Source: DASQUP01 sp035641235
GTDB lineage: Bacteria; Actinomycetota; CADDZG01; WHSQ01
Assembly (NCBI GenBank): GCA_035641235.1
Contig: DASQUP010000046.1
Location: 1 to 50,229 of the forward strand
Length of the DNA stretch: 50,229 nucleotides
Direction of reading: 5' to 3'
Shown: positions 16,962-25,111 of the stretch, one piece after another
Position numbering within the stretch: position 1 is the stretch's first letter
How the letters are laid out: each line of letters opens with the position of its first letter
Notes under the pieces: model-generated
What the model was told of the DNA's origin: nothing
Seen by the model: the letters and a program-made list of their open reading frames with translations, nothing else
The model's database searches: none
Made by a program: the position numbers and the translations under genes

Positions 16962-18278
16962 GTGGGATTCGAGGAGGCAACCGCATATCTCGACGCCCTC
17001 GGCGTCGACGCCATGAAGTCGCTTGCTCCCTCGTTGCATCGTATCGAGGCGATCTGTGCTGCTCTCAATCATCCGGAGGCATCGGTTCCGGCTATTCACA
17101 TCACGGGGACGAACGGGAAGACCTCGACTGCGCGTATTGCAACGTCATTGCTCGGAGCGGCCGGGCTTAACGCGGCCACCTACACGTCGCCGCATCTGCA
17201 AACGATTCGGGAACGACTGACGCGGTCGGGCGAGGCGATTTCGGCCGATGCATTCGGCGATCTGTTCGATCACATTCTTCCGTTTGCGCAGATGGTGGAG
17301 AAACAACTAGGGGAGCAGCTCAGCTATTTCGAGTTCCTGACCGCGATGTTTTTCCTGTGGGCTGCGGAGGAGCCGGTCGACGTGATGGTCGTCGAAGTGG
17401 GTCTCGGCGGCCGGTGGGATGCGACAAACGTGATCATGGCGCCGGTGGCGGTCATCACCAATGTCGGGCTGGACCACACGGGGCTGCTCGGGATGGAGCG
17501 ATCGGTGATCGCGCGCGAGAAAGCCGGGATCATCAAACCCGGCTCGACCGTCGTCACTTCCGAACTTAACGCCGACATACTCTTGGTCATAGGCGAAGAG
17601 GCCGCCCCGTTGGAGGCTACCGTCAAGGCGATCGAACGGGACTTCCGCGTCGCCGACAACCGCACCGCGTTCGGGGGCCGATTCCTCTCGATTGACACAA
17701 CCGCGCGTAACTATGAAGGGACCTTCCTTCCACTTCACGGCTCTCACCAGGGCGTCAACGCCGCGGCGGCGTTGGAGGCCGTGGTGAACTTCCTCCCCGA
17801 GGGGAGCCTGGAGCCGGAAGTCGTCGCGGAAGGCATGTCCGGAGCTGTTGTCCCCGGACGCCTCGAAGCGCTCCGTCCCGAAGACGACTCCGGCGCGCCG
17901 ATCGTCCTCGACGTTGCCCACAATCCCGATGGGATGTCCGCGCTGATCGGCAGCCTTCTGGAGGCTTTTGCGTTCGACCGCATCGTGTTCGTGCTCGGCA
18001 TCCTCGGCGACAAGGACTACAAGGGCATGCTCAGCGAGATGACGCGCGTTCCGTGCGATGTGATCGCGACGCAGGCAAAGAGTGTGCGATCTGTCGCTCT
18101 GGACGAACTTGGTGCGGCGGCAGGAGAACTGGGGTTGCCGTACACGACCATCGATGACGTCGGTGATGCTGTAAAGGCAGCACTCGCCACGGCGCGCCCC
18201 ACCGATCTCGTGTGCATCACGGGTTCGCACTACGTGGTGGGGGAGGCACGAACTCTTCTGGTCGGCACGCCGGAATAA
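16962..18278 (+). CDS. folC: Folylpolyglutamate synthase / dihydrofolate synthase
   Basis: A 438-residue Mur-ligase family protein. The P-loop ITGTNGKTSTARI lies near residue 47, followed by TSPHLQTIRERL, VEVGLGGRWDATNV (Mg/ATP site) and the C-terminal VLDVAHNPDGMSALIGSL, all signatures of FolC. It adds glutamate to folates in the cytoplasm and, in bifunctional forms, makes dihydrofolate from dihydropteroate. GTG start, 5 bp after valS. In Actinomycetota a DUF4233 membrane gene usually follows folC; here a very small membrane peptide is found instead. Confidence 0.95.
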   Translation: MGFEEATAYLDALGVDAMKSLAPSLHRIEAICAALNHPEASVPAIHITGTNGKTSTARIATSLLGAAGLNAATYTSPHLQTIRERLTRSGEAISADAFGDLFDHILPFAQMVEKQLGEQLSYFEFLTAMFFLWAAEEPVDVMVVEVGLGGRWDATNVIMAPVAVITNVGLDHTGLLGMERSVIAREKAGIIKPGSTVVTSELNADILLVIGEEAAPLEATVKAIERDFRVADNRTAFGGRFLSIDTTARNYEGTFLPLHGSHQGVNAAAALEAVVNFLPEGSLEPEVVAEGMSGAVVPGRLEALRPEDDSGAPIVLDVAHNPDGMSALIGSLLEAFAFDRIVFVLGILGDKDYKGMLSEMTRVPCDVIATQAKSVRSVALDELGAAAGELGLPYTTIDDVGDAVKAALATARPTDLVCITGSHYVVGEARTLLVGTPE

Positions 18279-18392
18279 CAAGTCGTTTAGAAATCCCGAG
18301 CTGAGGAATAACCTCCTGCGGACGAAGCTCGTCTTGGAAAACAAAATGTTCGCCGTACCTGCGGACAGTTGGATAAGGAAGGAGGGGGGACC

Positions 18393-18458
18393 GTGGGAAT
18401 TGTCTGGACCGTCCTCGCAATTATCGGCTTGATAGTCGTCCTGCAAGCCTTGTTCTAA
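18393..18458 (+). CDS. Very small single-helix membrane peptide (21 residues)
   Basis: A GTG codon at 18393 follows AAGGAGGGGGG at ideal spacing and opens a 21-residue frame ending with TAA at 18456-18458. The product is almost wholly hydrophobic: an N-terminal Met-Gly-Ile-Val-Trp, a run rich in Ile, Leu and Val, one Gln, and a Leu-Phe end, enough for one membrane helix. It is too short for ordinary gene finders. It sits 114 bp after folC and 28 bp before a strong terminator, where related genomes carry DUF4233, another membrane protein. Function unknown; it might be a membrane partner or regulator. Confidence 0.55.
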   Translation: MGIVWTVLAIIGLIVVLQALF

Positions 18459-18486
18459 ACCGACCAATTGAAGAAGTGACTGTAAC

Positions 18487-18511
18487 GGCCCGCCACTATG
18501 TGGCGGGCCTT
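18487..18511 (+). terminator. Rho-independent-like terminator after the valS-folC group
   Basis: GGCCCGCCAC (18487-18496) and GTGGCGGGCC (18500-18509) form a perfect 10-bp GC-rich stem with a very short loop, followed by TTCT. It closes the DUF3352-valS-folC-small peptide unit and separates it from ndk. Confidence 0.8.
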
Positions 18512-18528
18512 CTCGCGGTAGCGGCGAC

Positions 18529-18571
18529 CTGTCTGCTTCCTGTCACGATATGCGTGACTCAGAGCAGACAG
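18529..18571. repeat. Dispersed inverted repeat, copy 3 (upstream of ndk)
   Basis: CTGTCTGCT (18529-18537) pairs perfectly with AGCAGACAG (18563-18571), loop 25 nt. The loop contains CTGTCACGATATGCGTGACT (18540-18559), shared with copy 1 at 8696-8715. It ends 59 bp before the ndk start. Confidence 0.7.
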
Positions 18572-18630
18572 TTCGGCGGGTTCCTGCTAACGTCCCGGCT
18601 TGCTCACAAGACAACGGCCGGGAGGTTCTG

Positions 18631-19038
18631 GTGGCAGACGCGCAGCAGACATTCGTCATGGTCAAACCGGATGGTGTGCGCCGCCGGCTCGTCGGTGAGG
18701 TGGTGCGCCGGATCGAGGCCAAGGGCTACGAGCTCAAGGAAATGAAGCTCTTCACCATCGAGGAGAGCCTCGCCAAGAAGCACTATGCGGAGCACACCGA
18801 GAAGCCCTTCTTCGGTGAGCTCGTCAGCTTTGTAACTTCGGGGCCAGTCGTGGCCATGGTGGTGGAGGGACCCGACGCCGTCACCGGAATGCGCCAGATA
18901 ATGGGTGCGACGAACCCCTTGGACGCCGTTCCGGGGTCGATCCGGGGTGACTTCGCTTCCTTCATCACCGAGAATATCGTCCATGGCTCGGACTCCCCGG
19001 AATCGGCAGAGCGCGAAATCAACCTGTTCTTCGGCTAA
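18631..19038 (+). CDS. ndk: Nucleoside diphosphate kinase
   Basis: A 135-residue NDK of normal length. It opens with TFVMVKPDGVRRRLVGE, contains RQIMGATNPLDAVPGSIRGDFA, and has the catalytic histidine in ENIVHGSDSPESAEREI. The enzyme moves the gamma phosphate between NTPs and NDPs through a phosphohistidine. GTG 18631 is chosen because GGAGG lies 6-10 nt before it and the protein aligns with the family from there; the open frame reaches back to 18550 but through the inverted repeat. It appears to be a single-gene unit. Confidence 0.95.
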   Translation: MADAQQTFVMVKPDGVRRRLVGEVVRRIEAKGYELKEMKLFTIEESLAKKHYAEHTEKPFFGELVSFVTSGPVVAMVVEGPDAVTGMRQIMGATNPLDAVPGSIRGDFASFITENIVHGSDSPESAEREINLFFG

Positions 19039-19109
19039 CCTCTACGGGACGAACGGCCTCGCGGGACCGGGCGTCTAACTAACAAAACACGAAGTGTCAG
19101 GAGTTGGCG

Positions 19110-20141
19110 ATGGATAGCATGTTCCAATTCATCGGCCGCGACATGGCGGTCGACTTGGGGACGGCGAACACGCTGGTCTATGTGCGCGGCCGCGGGATCG
19201 TCCTGAACGAACCCTCGGTGGTTGCAATCAACACAAAGACCGGAGCGATCCTTGCGGTGGGCGCCGAGGCGAAACGTATGATCGGGCGAACGCCCGCTCA
19301 TATCGTCGCGATCAGGCCGCTCAAGGACGGGGTTATCGCCGACTTCGATGTAACGGAGAAGATGCTCCGTTACTTCATTCAGAAGGTTCACCGCCGCTCG
19401 TTCCTCGCCAAGCCTCGCGTCGTTGTCTGTGTTCCTTCAGGAATCACCGGTGTCGAGCAGCGCGCAGTCGAAGAGGCGACTATTTCCGCCGGCGCGCGCA
19501 GCGCATTCATCATCGAGGAGCCGATGGCCGCAGCGATCGGTGCCGGACTTCCCGTGCACGAGCCGACCGGCAACATGGTTGTGGACATCGGCGGAGGTAC
19601 AACGGAAGTTGCGGTCGTGTCGCTCGGCGGCATCGTGACGAGTCAGTCGATCCGGATCGGCGGCGACGAACTCGACGAGTCGATCGTCAACTACATCAAG
19701 AAGGAATACTCATTGATGCTCGGCGAACGAACGTCTGAAGAAATTAAGATGGCGATCGCATCGGCGTTCCCGCTTCCGGAGGAGAAGCAAGCTGAGATTC
19801 GCGGCCGCGATCTCGTAACGGGATTGCCCAAGACGATCGTTGTTTCGGCTGAAGAGATCCGGCGCGCCATCGAAGAGCCGGTCAACTCAATCGTCGACGC
19901 GGTGAAGAACACACTCGACAAGACTCCGCCGGAACTCGCTGCGGACATCATGGATAAGGGCATCGTCCTCGCGGGAGGCGGGTCGTTGCTGAAGGGCCTC
20001 GACGAGCGCCTCAAGCACGAGACGGGGATGCCCATCCACATCGCGGAGGACCCGCTGTTCGCGGTCGCCGTCGGATCGGGCAAATGCCTAGAAGAATTCG
20101 AGTCACTCAAGCGGGTGCTGATCTCCTCGACCCGCCATTAG
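19110..20141 (+). CDS. mreB: Rod shape-determining protein MreB (actin-like)
   Basis: A 343-residue MreB. Actin-fold signatures are present: phosphate-1 MAVDLGTANTLVYV, connect-1 and phosphate-2 NMVVDIGGGTTEVAVVSLGG, adenosine motif GIVLAGGGSLLKGLDE. It polymerises under the membrane and directs the elongation machinery encoded downstream (mreC, mreD, mrdA, rodA). ATG 19110 follows AGGAG by 6 nt; TTG 19104 would be too close to it. It is separated from mreC by a 256-bp repeat-rich gap, so the two may be separately controlled. Confidence 0.96.
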   Translation: MDSMFQFIGRDMAVDLGTANTLVYVRGRGIVLNEPSVVAINTKTGAILAVGAEAKRMIGRTPAHIVAIRPLKDGVIADFDVTEKMLRYFIQKVHRRSFLAKPRVVVCVPSGITGVEQRAVEEATISAGARSAFIIEEPMAAAIGAGLPVHEPTGNMVVDIGGGTTEVAVVSLGGIVTSQSIRIGGDELDESIVNYIKKEYSLMLGERTSEEIKMAIASAFPLPEEKQAEIRGRDLVTGLPKTIVVSAEEIRRAIEEPVNSIVDAVKNTLDKTPPELAADIMDKGIVLAGGGSLLKGLDERLKHETGMPIHIAEDPLFAVAVGSGKCLEEFESLKRVLISSTRH

Positions 20142-20397
20142 GTTTGTCGTTCTTTTTGTAATTCGCCCCAAAAAGGTGGTTGGATCCAAAAAGAACATTT
20201 GGTGGATTGGGGCTTTCGGCCTCCAGAGGGGCTACCATTGGGCCACTTGGTGGCCCGACCCGGAGGTGCAGGAGGCGCCGTACCGGGGCCAGGGGGGCGC
20301 TTTTTTGGCGCGCCCACCGGGGGTTCGGCCGGTTGGTTGGACCTGCCGGAACGGTTAGGTCACCCCAGGTTTTGCTGCGAAAGGTCTTGCTATCGGA
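20142..20397. promoter_or_regulatory. Repeat-rich intergenic region between mreB and mreC
   Basis: No gene is supported. GTTCTTTTTG (20149-20158) pairs perfectly with CAAAAAGAAC (20187-20196). GGGCCAC/GTGGCCC forms a tight hairpin at 20240-20256, and GGGCGC/GCGCCC encloses a T-run at 20295-20315. These could end mreB transcription and lead mreC. The region is G-rich just before mreC, with no clear promoter boxes. Confidence 0.5.
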
Positions 20398-21258
20398 ATG
20401 TATCGCCGCACTGGGCGAGGGCGAGTGTTGCTTGTGGCCCTGCTCGGGGTCTCCATAGTCCTTATCACTCTGGATTTCCGCCAGGGTGATGGCGGGCCGC
20501 TCGACAGGGCGAGGGACATCTCGTCCGCAGTGGTCGATCCAATACAACGGGGCTTCACGGCCGTGTTCCGGCCCGTGGGCAACTTTTTCTCGTCCGTAGG
20601 CGAGCTGAGCAGCCTGCGGTCCCGCAACGCCGAGCTCGAGTCCGAGCTCGAGGCCGCCCGCCAGCAGATCGACCAGGCGCAGGCCCTCGCAGAGGAGAAC
20701 GCCCAGCTGCGATTGGAAGCCGAGCTCGATGAATCGTGGGTCAGCATGGATCGGTTGACGGCCGAGGTCATCAACAAGGCGAGTTCGAACTTCCGGTGGA
20801 TCGTCAGAATCAACAAAGGACGAAGCGACGGCATCCGTCCAGACATGGCAGTCGTGGACTCGGACGGTCTCGTTGGAAAGATCTTGTCGGCAGAGGAGAA
20901 CTCGGCCAGCGTTTTGCTGCTGATCGACCCGAACGGAGCGGCCGCAGCCAAGATCGAGGGGGGAAAGTTCACAGGGAGTGTGAATGGACAGGGCTCCGGA
21001 GAGCCGCTGTCGTTCGAGTTCGTGGATCCGAACGCCGATATCGAGGTCGGCGACGAGGTCCTGACTTCCTACTACAACGACGGGATATTCCCGCCGAACA
21101 TTCCGATCGGCCGCGTGATCGACGTCAGCGCGCCGAGTGCCGCCCTGCGCCCCGACGTTGCCGTCGATCCGTACGTCGATTTCCAGGCTCTCGACTTCGT
21201 GCAGGTGCTGCTCGAGAGCGGTCCATTGCTCGCCACGGATGAGAGTGACGATCAGTAA
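20398..21258 (+). CDS. mreC: Rod shape-determining protein MreC
   Basis: A 286-residue MreC: short cytoplasmic basic start, one membrane helix (about residues 10-25), a coiled coil (about 62-108, ELSSLRSRNAELESELEAARQQIDQAQALAEENAQLRLE) and the periplasmic beta domain with ALRPDVAVDPYVDF near the end. It is an extracytoplasmic scaffold that activates PBP2-RodA. Its stop overlaps the mreD start by one base (TAATG), so the two are coupled. Confidence 0.93.
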   Translation: MYRRTGRGRVLLVALLGVSIVLITLDFRQGDGGPLDRARDISSAVVDPIQRGFTAVFRPVGNFFSSVGELSSLRSRNAELESELEAARQQIDQAQALAEENAQLRLEAELDESWVSMDRLTAEVINKASSNFRWIVRINKGRSDGIRPDMAVVDSDGLVGKILSAEENSASVLLLIDPNGAAAAKIEGGKFTGSVNGQGSGEPLSFEFVDPNADIEVGDEVLTSYYNDGIFPPNIPIGRVIDVSAPSAALRPDVAVDPYVDFQALDFVQVLLESGPLLATDESDDQ

Positions 21259-21857
21259 TGGCGACGGCTCACATTCGTAAGGCGCGCGGCTTCGGGCGAG
21301 GCAGATCGGCTCGGGGTCCAGGTTTCTTCGCCGAGATGGGCCTGGCGCGCATAGCGGCAGTGTCGGCGGTCATGATCGTGGCCGTCGCGCTCCAGACGAC
21401 TCTTCTGGCGCGCGCCACGATCCTGGGCGTGATCCCGCAGCTGGTGCTCGTGGTGATAGTCAGCCTGGCCTACTCCGACGGGGAGCGCGTGGGGAGCGTT
21501 GTGGGGTTCTTCGGTGGCTTCCTTATTGATTTCCTGGTCTACAGCCCCACGTCGATAGTCGGCTTGACCGGGCTCATCTATACGATGATCGGGTACGGAA
21601 TGGGAAGCGTCCGCAGGTACTCGACGTCTGAGTCTGTCTGGACTCCGGTGTTGATGGTGGCCGGCGCATCGGCAGTCGCGGAGTTCAGCTACGCCGGCCT
21701 GTCGATCATCTTCGGCCAGCAGTGGGTGAGCCTGTTGTTCACCGCCAAGGTTGCGGGCCTGGTCGTGGTGTACAACACGCTGCTGACACCCTTTATCTTT
21801 CCGATCGTTCGCAAGATCGCCGACCGCTACAGGCCGGAGAGGGTCTACCGGTGGTAG
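21258..21857 (+). CDS. mreD: Rod shape-determining protein MreD
   Basis: A 199-residue integral membrane protein. After a basic N-terminus of about 30 residues it has five to six hydrophobic segments, including RIAAVSAVMIVAVALQTTLL and the MreD-typical GFFGGFLIDFLVYSPTSIVGLTGL. It completes the MreBCD complex in the membrane. Sequence conservation in MreD is low, so the call rests on topology and its place between mreC and mrdA. The N-terminal extension is longer than usual. Confidence 0.88.
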   Translation: MATAHIRKARGFGRGRSARGPGFFAEMGLARIAAVSAVMIVAVALQTTLLARATILGVIPQLVLVVIVSLAYSDGERVGSVVGFFGGFLIDFLVYSPTSIVGLTGLIYTMIGYGMGSVRRYSTSESVWTPVLMVAGASAVAEFSYAGLSIIFGQQWVSLLFTAKVAGLVVVYNTLLTPFIFPIVRKIADRYRPERVYRW

Positions 21858-23926
21858 GCAATCTCGGATTCTCCTCACCCGGCGCGCCGGGCGGGAAGCA
21901 GTCGATGGGGCCGGAGCGCACGCTTTTGAGGCTGGCGATCCTCGGCGTGGTAATCGTTGTGACCTTCGTGGCGATGTTCTCTCGGCTGTGGTTTCTCCAG
22001 GTGCTCGCAACGGAGGACTATCAGCAACTCGCTCGGGAGAACAGAGTCCGTCTCGTCTACACCGAGCCTCCGAGAGGACGCATCCTCGACCGAAACGGAA
22101 AGGTGCTCGTCGACAACCGTCCCTCCACAGCTCTTACCGTGAACAAACAACTGATCGATACGCCCGAGGAGCAGGAGAAGACTCTCACCAAACTGACGCG
22201 TCTGCTCCTCCCGAAGCAACAGGACCTCTCGAAGAAAAAGAAGAAGGCATTCAAAAAGGAGCGCCGGCGTACATACAAGGACCTCGAGCGCCGGTTTAAC
22301 GACGTCACCGTGTCGCCGTACAAGCCCGTCGCGGTCGCCTACGACGTCGACCCGATGCTCGCCATTCGTATCAACGAAAATTCGGAAGACTTCGAGGGCG
22401 TGGGTATCGAGGAACTTCCTGTTCGCGTCTACCCGCAAGGAAAGATCGCCCCCCAGATGCTCGGGTACGTCGGGGAGATCAGCCCTGAGGATCTCAAGAC
22501 CCCCTACTTCGCCCGAGCCCGTCCCAAGTACCGCGCCGGCGACATCGTCGGAAAGCTGGGCCTTGAGCGCAGTTACGACCGTCAACTGCGCGGCCGTCCC
22601 GGCATCCAGCGTTACGTCGTGAACTCGGCCGGAGAACCGTTCGGCGCGCCGATAAACGTGCAGACGGAACAGAACGGAAGCGACCTCGTTCTCTCGCTCG
22701 ACGCCGAGATCCAGAAAGTGGCCGAGAGGTCGCTCAAGAACGGGATCCTGGCGGCACGCAACGCCGGCTATGAAGCTCCCGACGGCGGTGTGGTGGTCAT
22801 GGATCCCAACGACGGAGGCGTCGTGGCGATGGCGAGCCTACCGACCTACGACCCTGCACTCTTGTCCGACGGCTTCAGCAACAAGGACGCGAAACGGCTC
22901 GGCTGGAACACCGACGACGGCAGCGACGATGCGATGATCAACCGTGCCGCCCAGGCCGCGGTCCCACCGGGATCGACGTTCAAGGTGGTCACGGCAGGCG
23001 CGGCCATCGCCAACGGCCTGACCGATCCGTCTGAATCAATTCCTTGCCCGGGTTTCTACGAGTACAAGGATCAGGGGTTTGCGAACTGGACCTCCGCGGA
23101 CTTCGGGAGCGTCGCCCTGGCGAGATCATTGGAGATCTCGTGCGACACGTATTACTACGAGCTCGGCAAACGGCTCGAAGAGGCGTACGGGCCGCCGAGC
23201 AGTGCCGGGGGCGACGGCACCGAGAAGTTCCAGAAGTACATGCGTCTGGCAGGTTTCGGACATCCCACCGGGCTCGATATCTCCGAGACATCAGGGCGCG
23301 TCCCGGACGAGGAGTGGTACGAGGACTTCTGCCCGCAGGTCAACCCCGATCTCAATTTCTGCCGGATCGGATGGCTCCCCGGATACACGATCAACATGTC
23401 GATCGGTCAGGGCGACCTGACCGTCAGCCCGCTCCAGATGGCTGTCACGTTCGCGGCGATTGCCAACGGCGGCAGCGTCGTGCAGCCGCGCTTGGGGTGG
23501 GAGGTCGCGCGAATCAACGAGGAGTCCGGGGAAATTAAGTCCCAAAAGGCATTCAAACGGAAGGTCCGCAAGAAGCTGCCACTGGACGAGACGACTCTCT
23601 CGGAGATGCGTACCGGGCTAGAGGCGGTAACGACCAGCGGTGAGGGAACGGCGACCAGCGCGTTCGCCGGCTACCCGATGGAGCAGTATCCGGTGGCGGG
23701 CAAGACGGGGACGGCGCAGATCGGGAGTGTGGACTCGGGGAAGAACTTCGCCTGGTTCATCTCCTATGCGCCCGCCGATGATCCCGAATATGTCATCGCC
23801 GTGTACATCGAGAAGGCCGGGCATGGTGGAGAGAGCGCCGCTCCGGTTGCCCGGCAGATATACGAGGGGATATTCGGTCTCGACGACGAGACCGACGTGC
23901 AGCTCGGTCAGGATGCTTCGGGCTGA
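21851..23926 (+). CDS. mrdA: Penicillin-binding protein 2 (class B, elongasome transpeptidase)
   Basis: A membrane-anchored PBP of about 691 residues. A membrane helix near residues 27-48 is followed by the PBP dimerisation region (TEPPRGRILDRNGKVLVDNRP) and the transpeptidase domain with SxxK in PPGSTFKVV, SxN-type motif SCD in LEISCDTYYYELG and KTG in AGKTGTAQIG. A Lys/Arg-rich insertion (KKKKKAFKKERRRTYKDLERR) lies in the pedestal part. GTG 21851 overlaps mreD by 7 bp after GGAGAGGG; ATG 21905 is a possible later start. It cross-links peptidoglycan with RodA, whose gene overlaps its stop. Confidence 0.93.
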   Translation: MVGNLGFSSPGAPGGKQSMGPERTLLRLAILGVVIVVTFVAMFSRLWFLQVLATEDYQQLARENRVRLVYTEPPRGRILDRNGKVLVDNRPSTALTVNKQLIDTPEEQEKTLTKLTRLLLPKQQDLSKKKKKAFKKERRRTYKDLERRFNDVTVSPYKPVAVAYDVDPMLAIRINENSEDFEGVGIEELPVRVYPQGKIAPQMLGYVGEISPEDLKTPYFARARPKYRAGDIVGKLGLERSYDRQLRGRPGIQRYVVNSAGEPFGAPINVQTEQNGSDLVLSLDAEIQKVAERSLKNGILAARNAGYEAPDGGVVVMDPNDGGVVAMASLPTYDPALLSDGFSNKDAKRLGWNTDDGSDDAMINRAAQAAVPPGSTFKVVTAGAAIANGLTDPSESIPCPGFYEYKDQGFANWTSADFGSVALARSLEISCDTYYYELGKRLEEAYGPPSSAGGDGTEKFQKYMRLAGFGHPTGLDISETSGRVPDEEWYEDFCPQVNPDLNFCRIGWLPGYTINMSIGQGDLTVSPLQMAVTFAAIANGGSVVQPRLGWEVARINEESGEIKSQKAFKRKVRKKLPLDETTLSEMRTGLEAVTTSGEGTATSAFAGYPMEQYPVAGKTGTAQIGSVDSGKNFAWFISYAPADDPEYVIAVYIEKAGHGGESAAPVARQIYEGIFGLDDETDVQLGQDASG

Positions 23927-25110
23927 TGGGTTTGCAAACGGTCTTTGACGAAGCAGTCGATCGCATCGGCGGCGAGCCGATCTCGGCGCGCATGGCGCGC
24001 AAGGCACCGATCCGGCACATCGACTTCTCACTGATATTCAGCATGGTGTGTCTCGCGATTTTTGGCGCAGTCATGATCTTTTCGGCGTCGAGCAGCAAGC
24101 TCGAGGAAGCCGGCGCCGACCCCGCCACCTACGTGAAACGACAGATCGCGTACATCGTCGCCGGCGTGGTCGTGCTGCTGTTCGTCATCCTGTTCGACTA
24201 TCGCCATATCCGGGGTCTGGCGGGCGTTTTGTTTGGCGGAACGCTTGCCGCGCTCGCGCTCGTCCTAACGCCGCTGGGAACCGTGAGCAACGGCGCGCAG
24301 CGTTGGATCGACCTCGGGTTCTTTCAGATGCAGCCGTCGGAGGTCGCGAAGATAATCGTTGTCATCACACTTGCTGCGTACCTGTCGGAACGCCGCGGCG
24401 AGGTGCGTGGACTGGACATACTCGTGTGCGCGGGCATCGTGATGGCCCCGGCGATCCTCATCTATCTCGAGCCGGACCTCGGAACGATGATGGTCTTTTT
24501 CGGTCTGCTCGCCGCGCTGCTGCTGGTGGGCGGGGCGCGCATCCGGCACTTCCTGGCCCTAGCCGGAATGGGTCTGGTCGGTATCCTCTTCGTTCTGCAG
24601 GCCGGCCTCCTGCAGCAGTATCAGATCGACCGCATAACAGCATTCCTGGACCCGAACCCTGATGTGAGGTCCGAGGCGTACAACCTCACGCAGTCCAAGA
24701 TCGCCATCGGGTCGGGTGGGCTGCGGGGCAATGGGTTAGGTGGCGCGAGCACTCAAACAAGCCTCGATTTCGTGCCGGAGCAGCACACGGACTTCATCTT
24801 CACCGCGGTCGGCGAGCAGCTGGGCTTCGTAGGCTCGGCAACTCTTCTGTGTCTGTTTGCTCTGTTGATCTGGAGGGCGCTGCGCATCGCATCGATGTCC
24901 AGAGATCACTTTGGGATGATGCTGGCATCGGGTATCGCCGCCCTGTGGGCTTTCCAAGTGTTTGTGAACGTCGGTATGACGATGGGCATCATGCCGATCA
25001 CCGGCATCCCGCTGCCGTTTATTTCTTTCGGCGGCTCGAGTTTATTGACGAACTTCATTGCCGTCGGCCTATTGCTGAACGTGCACATGAGACGTTTTCT
25101 GAGGACGTGA
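23926..25110 (+). CDS. rodA: RodA, SEDS family peptidoglycan glycosyltransferase
   Basis: A 394-residue SEDS protein with about ten membrane helices. Typical segments are GAQRWIDLGFFQMQPSEVAKI, YLEPDLGTMMVFFGLL (with the essential Asp) and the C-terminal GIMPITGIPLPFISFGGSSLLTNFIAVGLLL. It polymerises glycan strands in partnership with the PBP2 encoded just upstream; the genes overlap by ATGA. The N-terminus carries about 30 extra cytoplasmic residues. Confidence 0.95.
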   Translation: MGLQTVFDEAVDRIGGEPISARMARKAPIRHIDFSLIFSMVCLAIFGAVMIFSASSSKLEEAGADPATYVKRQIAYIVAGVVVLLFVILFDYRHIRGLAGVLFGGTLAALALVLTPLGTVSNGAQRWIDLGFFQMQPSEVAKIIVVITLAAYLSERRGEVRGLDILVCAGIVMAPAILIYLEPDLGTMMVFFGLLAALLLVGGARIRHFLALAGMGLVGILFVLQAGLLQQYQIDRITAFLDPNPDVRSEAYNLTQSKIAIGSGGLRGNGLGGASTQTSLDFVPEQHTDFIFTAVGEQLGFVGSATLLCLFALLIWRALRIASMSRDHFGMMLASGIAALWAFQVFVNVGMTMGIMPITGIPLPFISFGGSSLLTNFIAVGLLLNVHMRRFLRT

Positions 25111-25111
25111 G

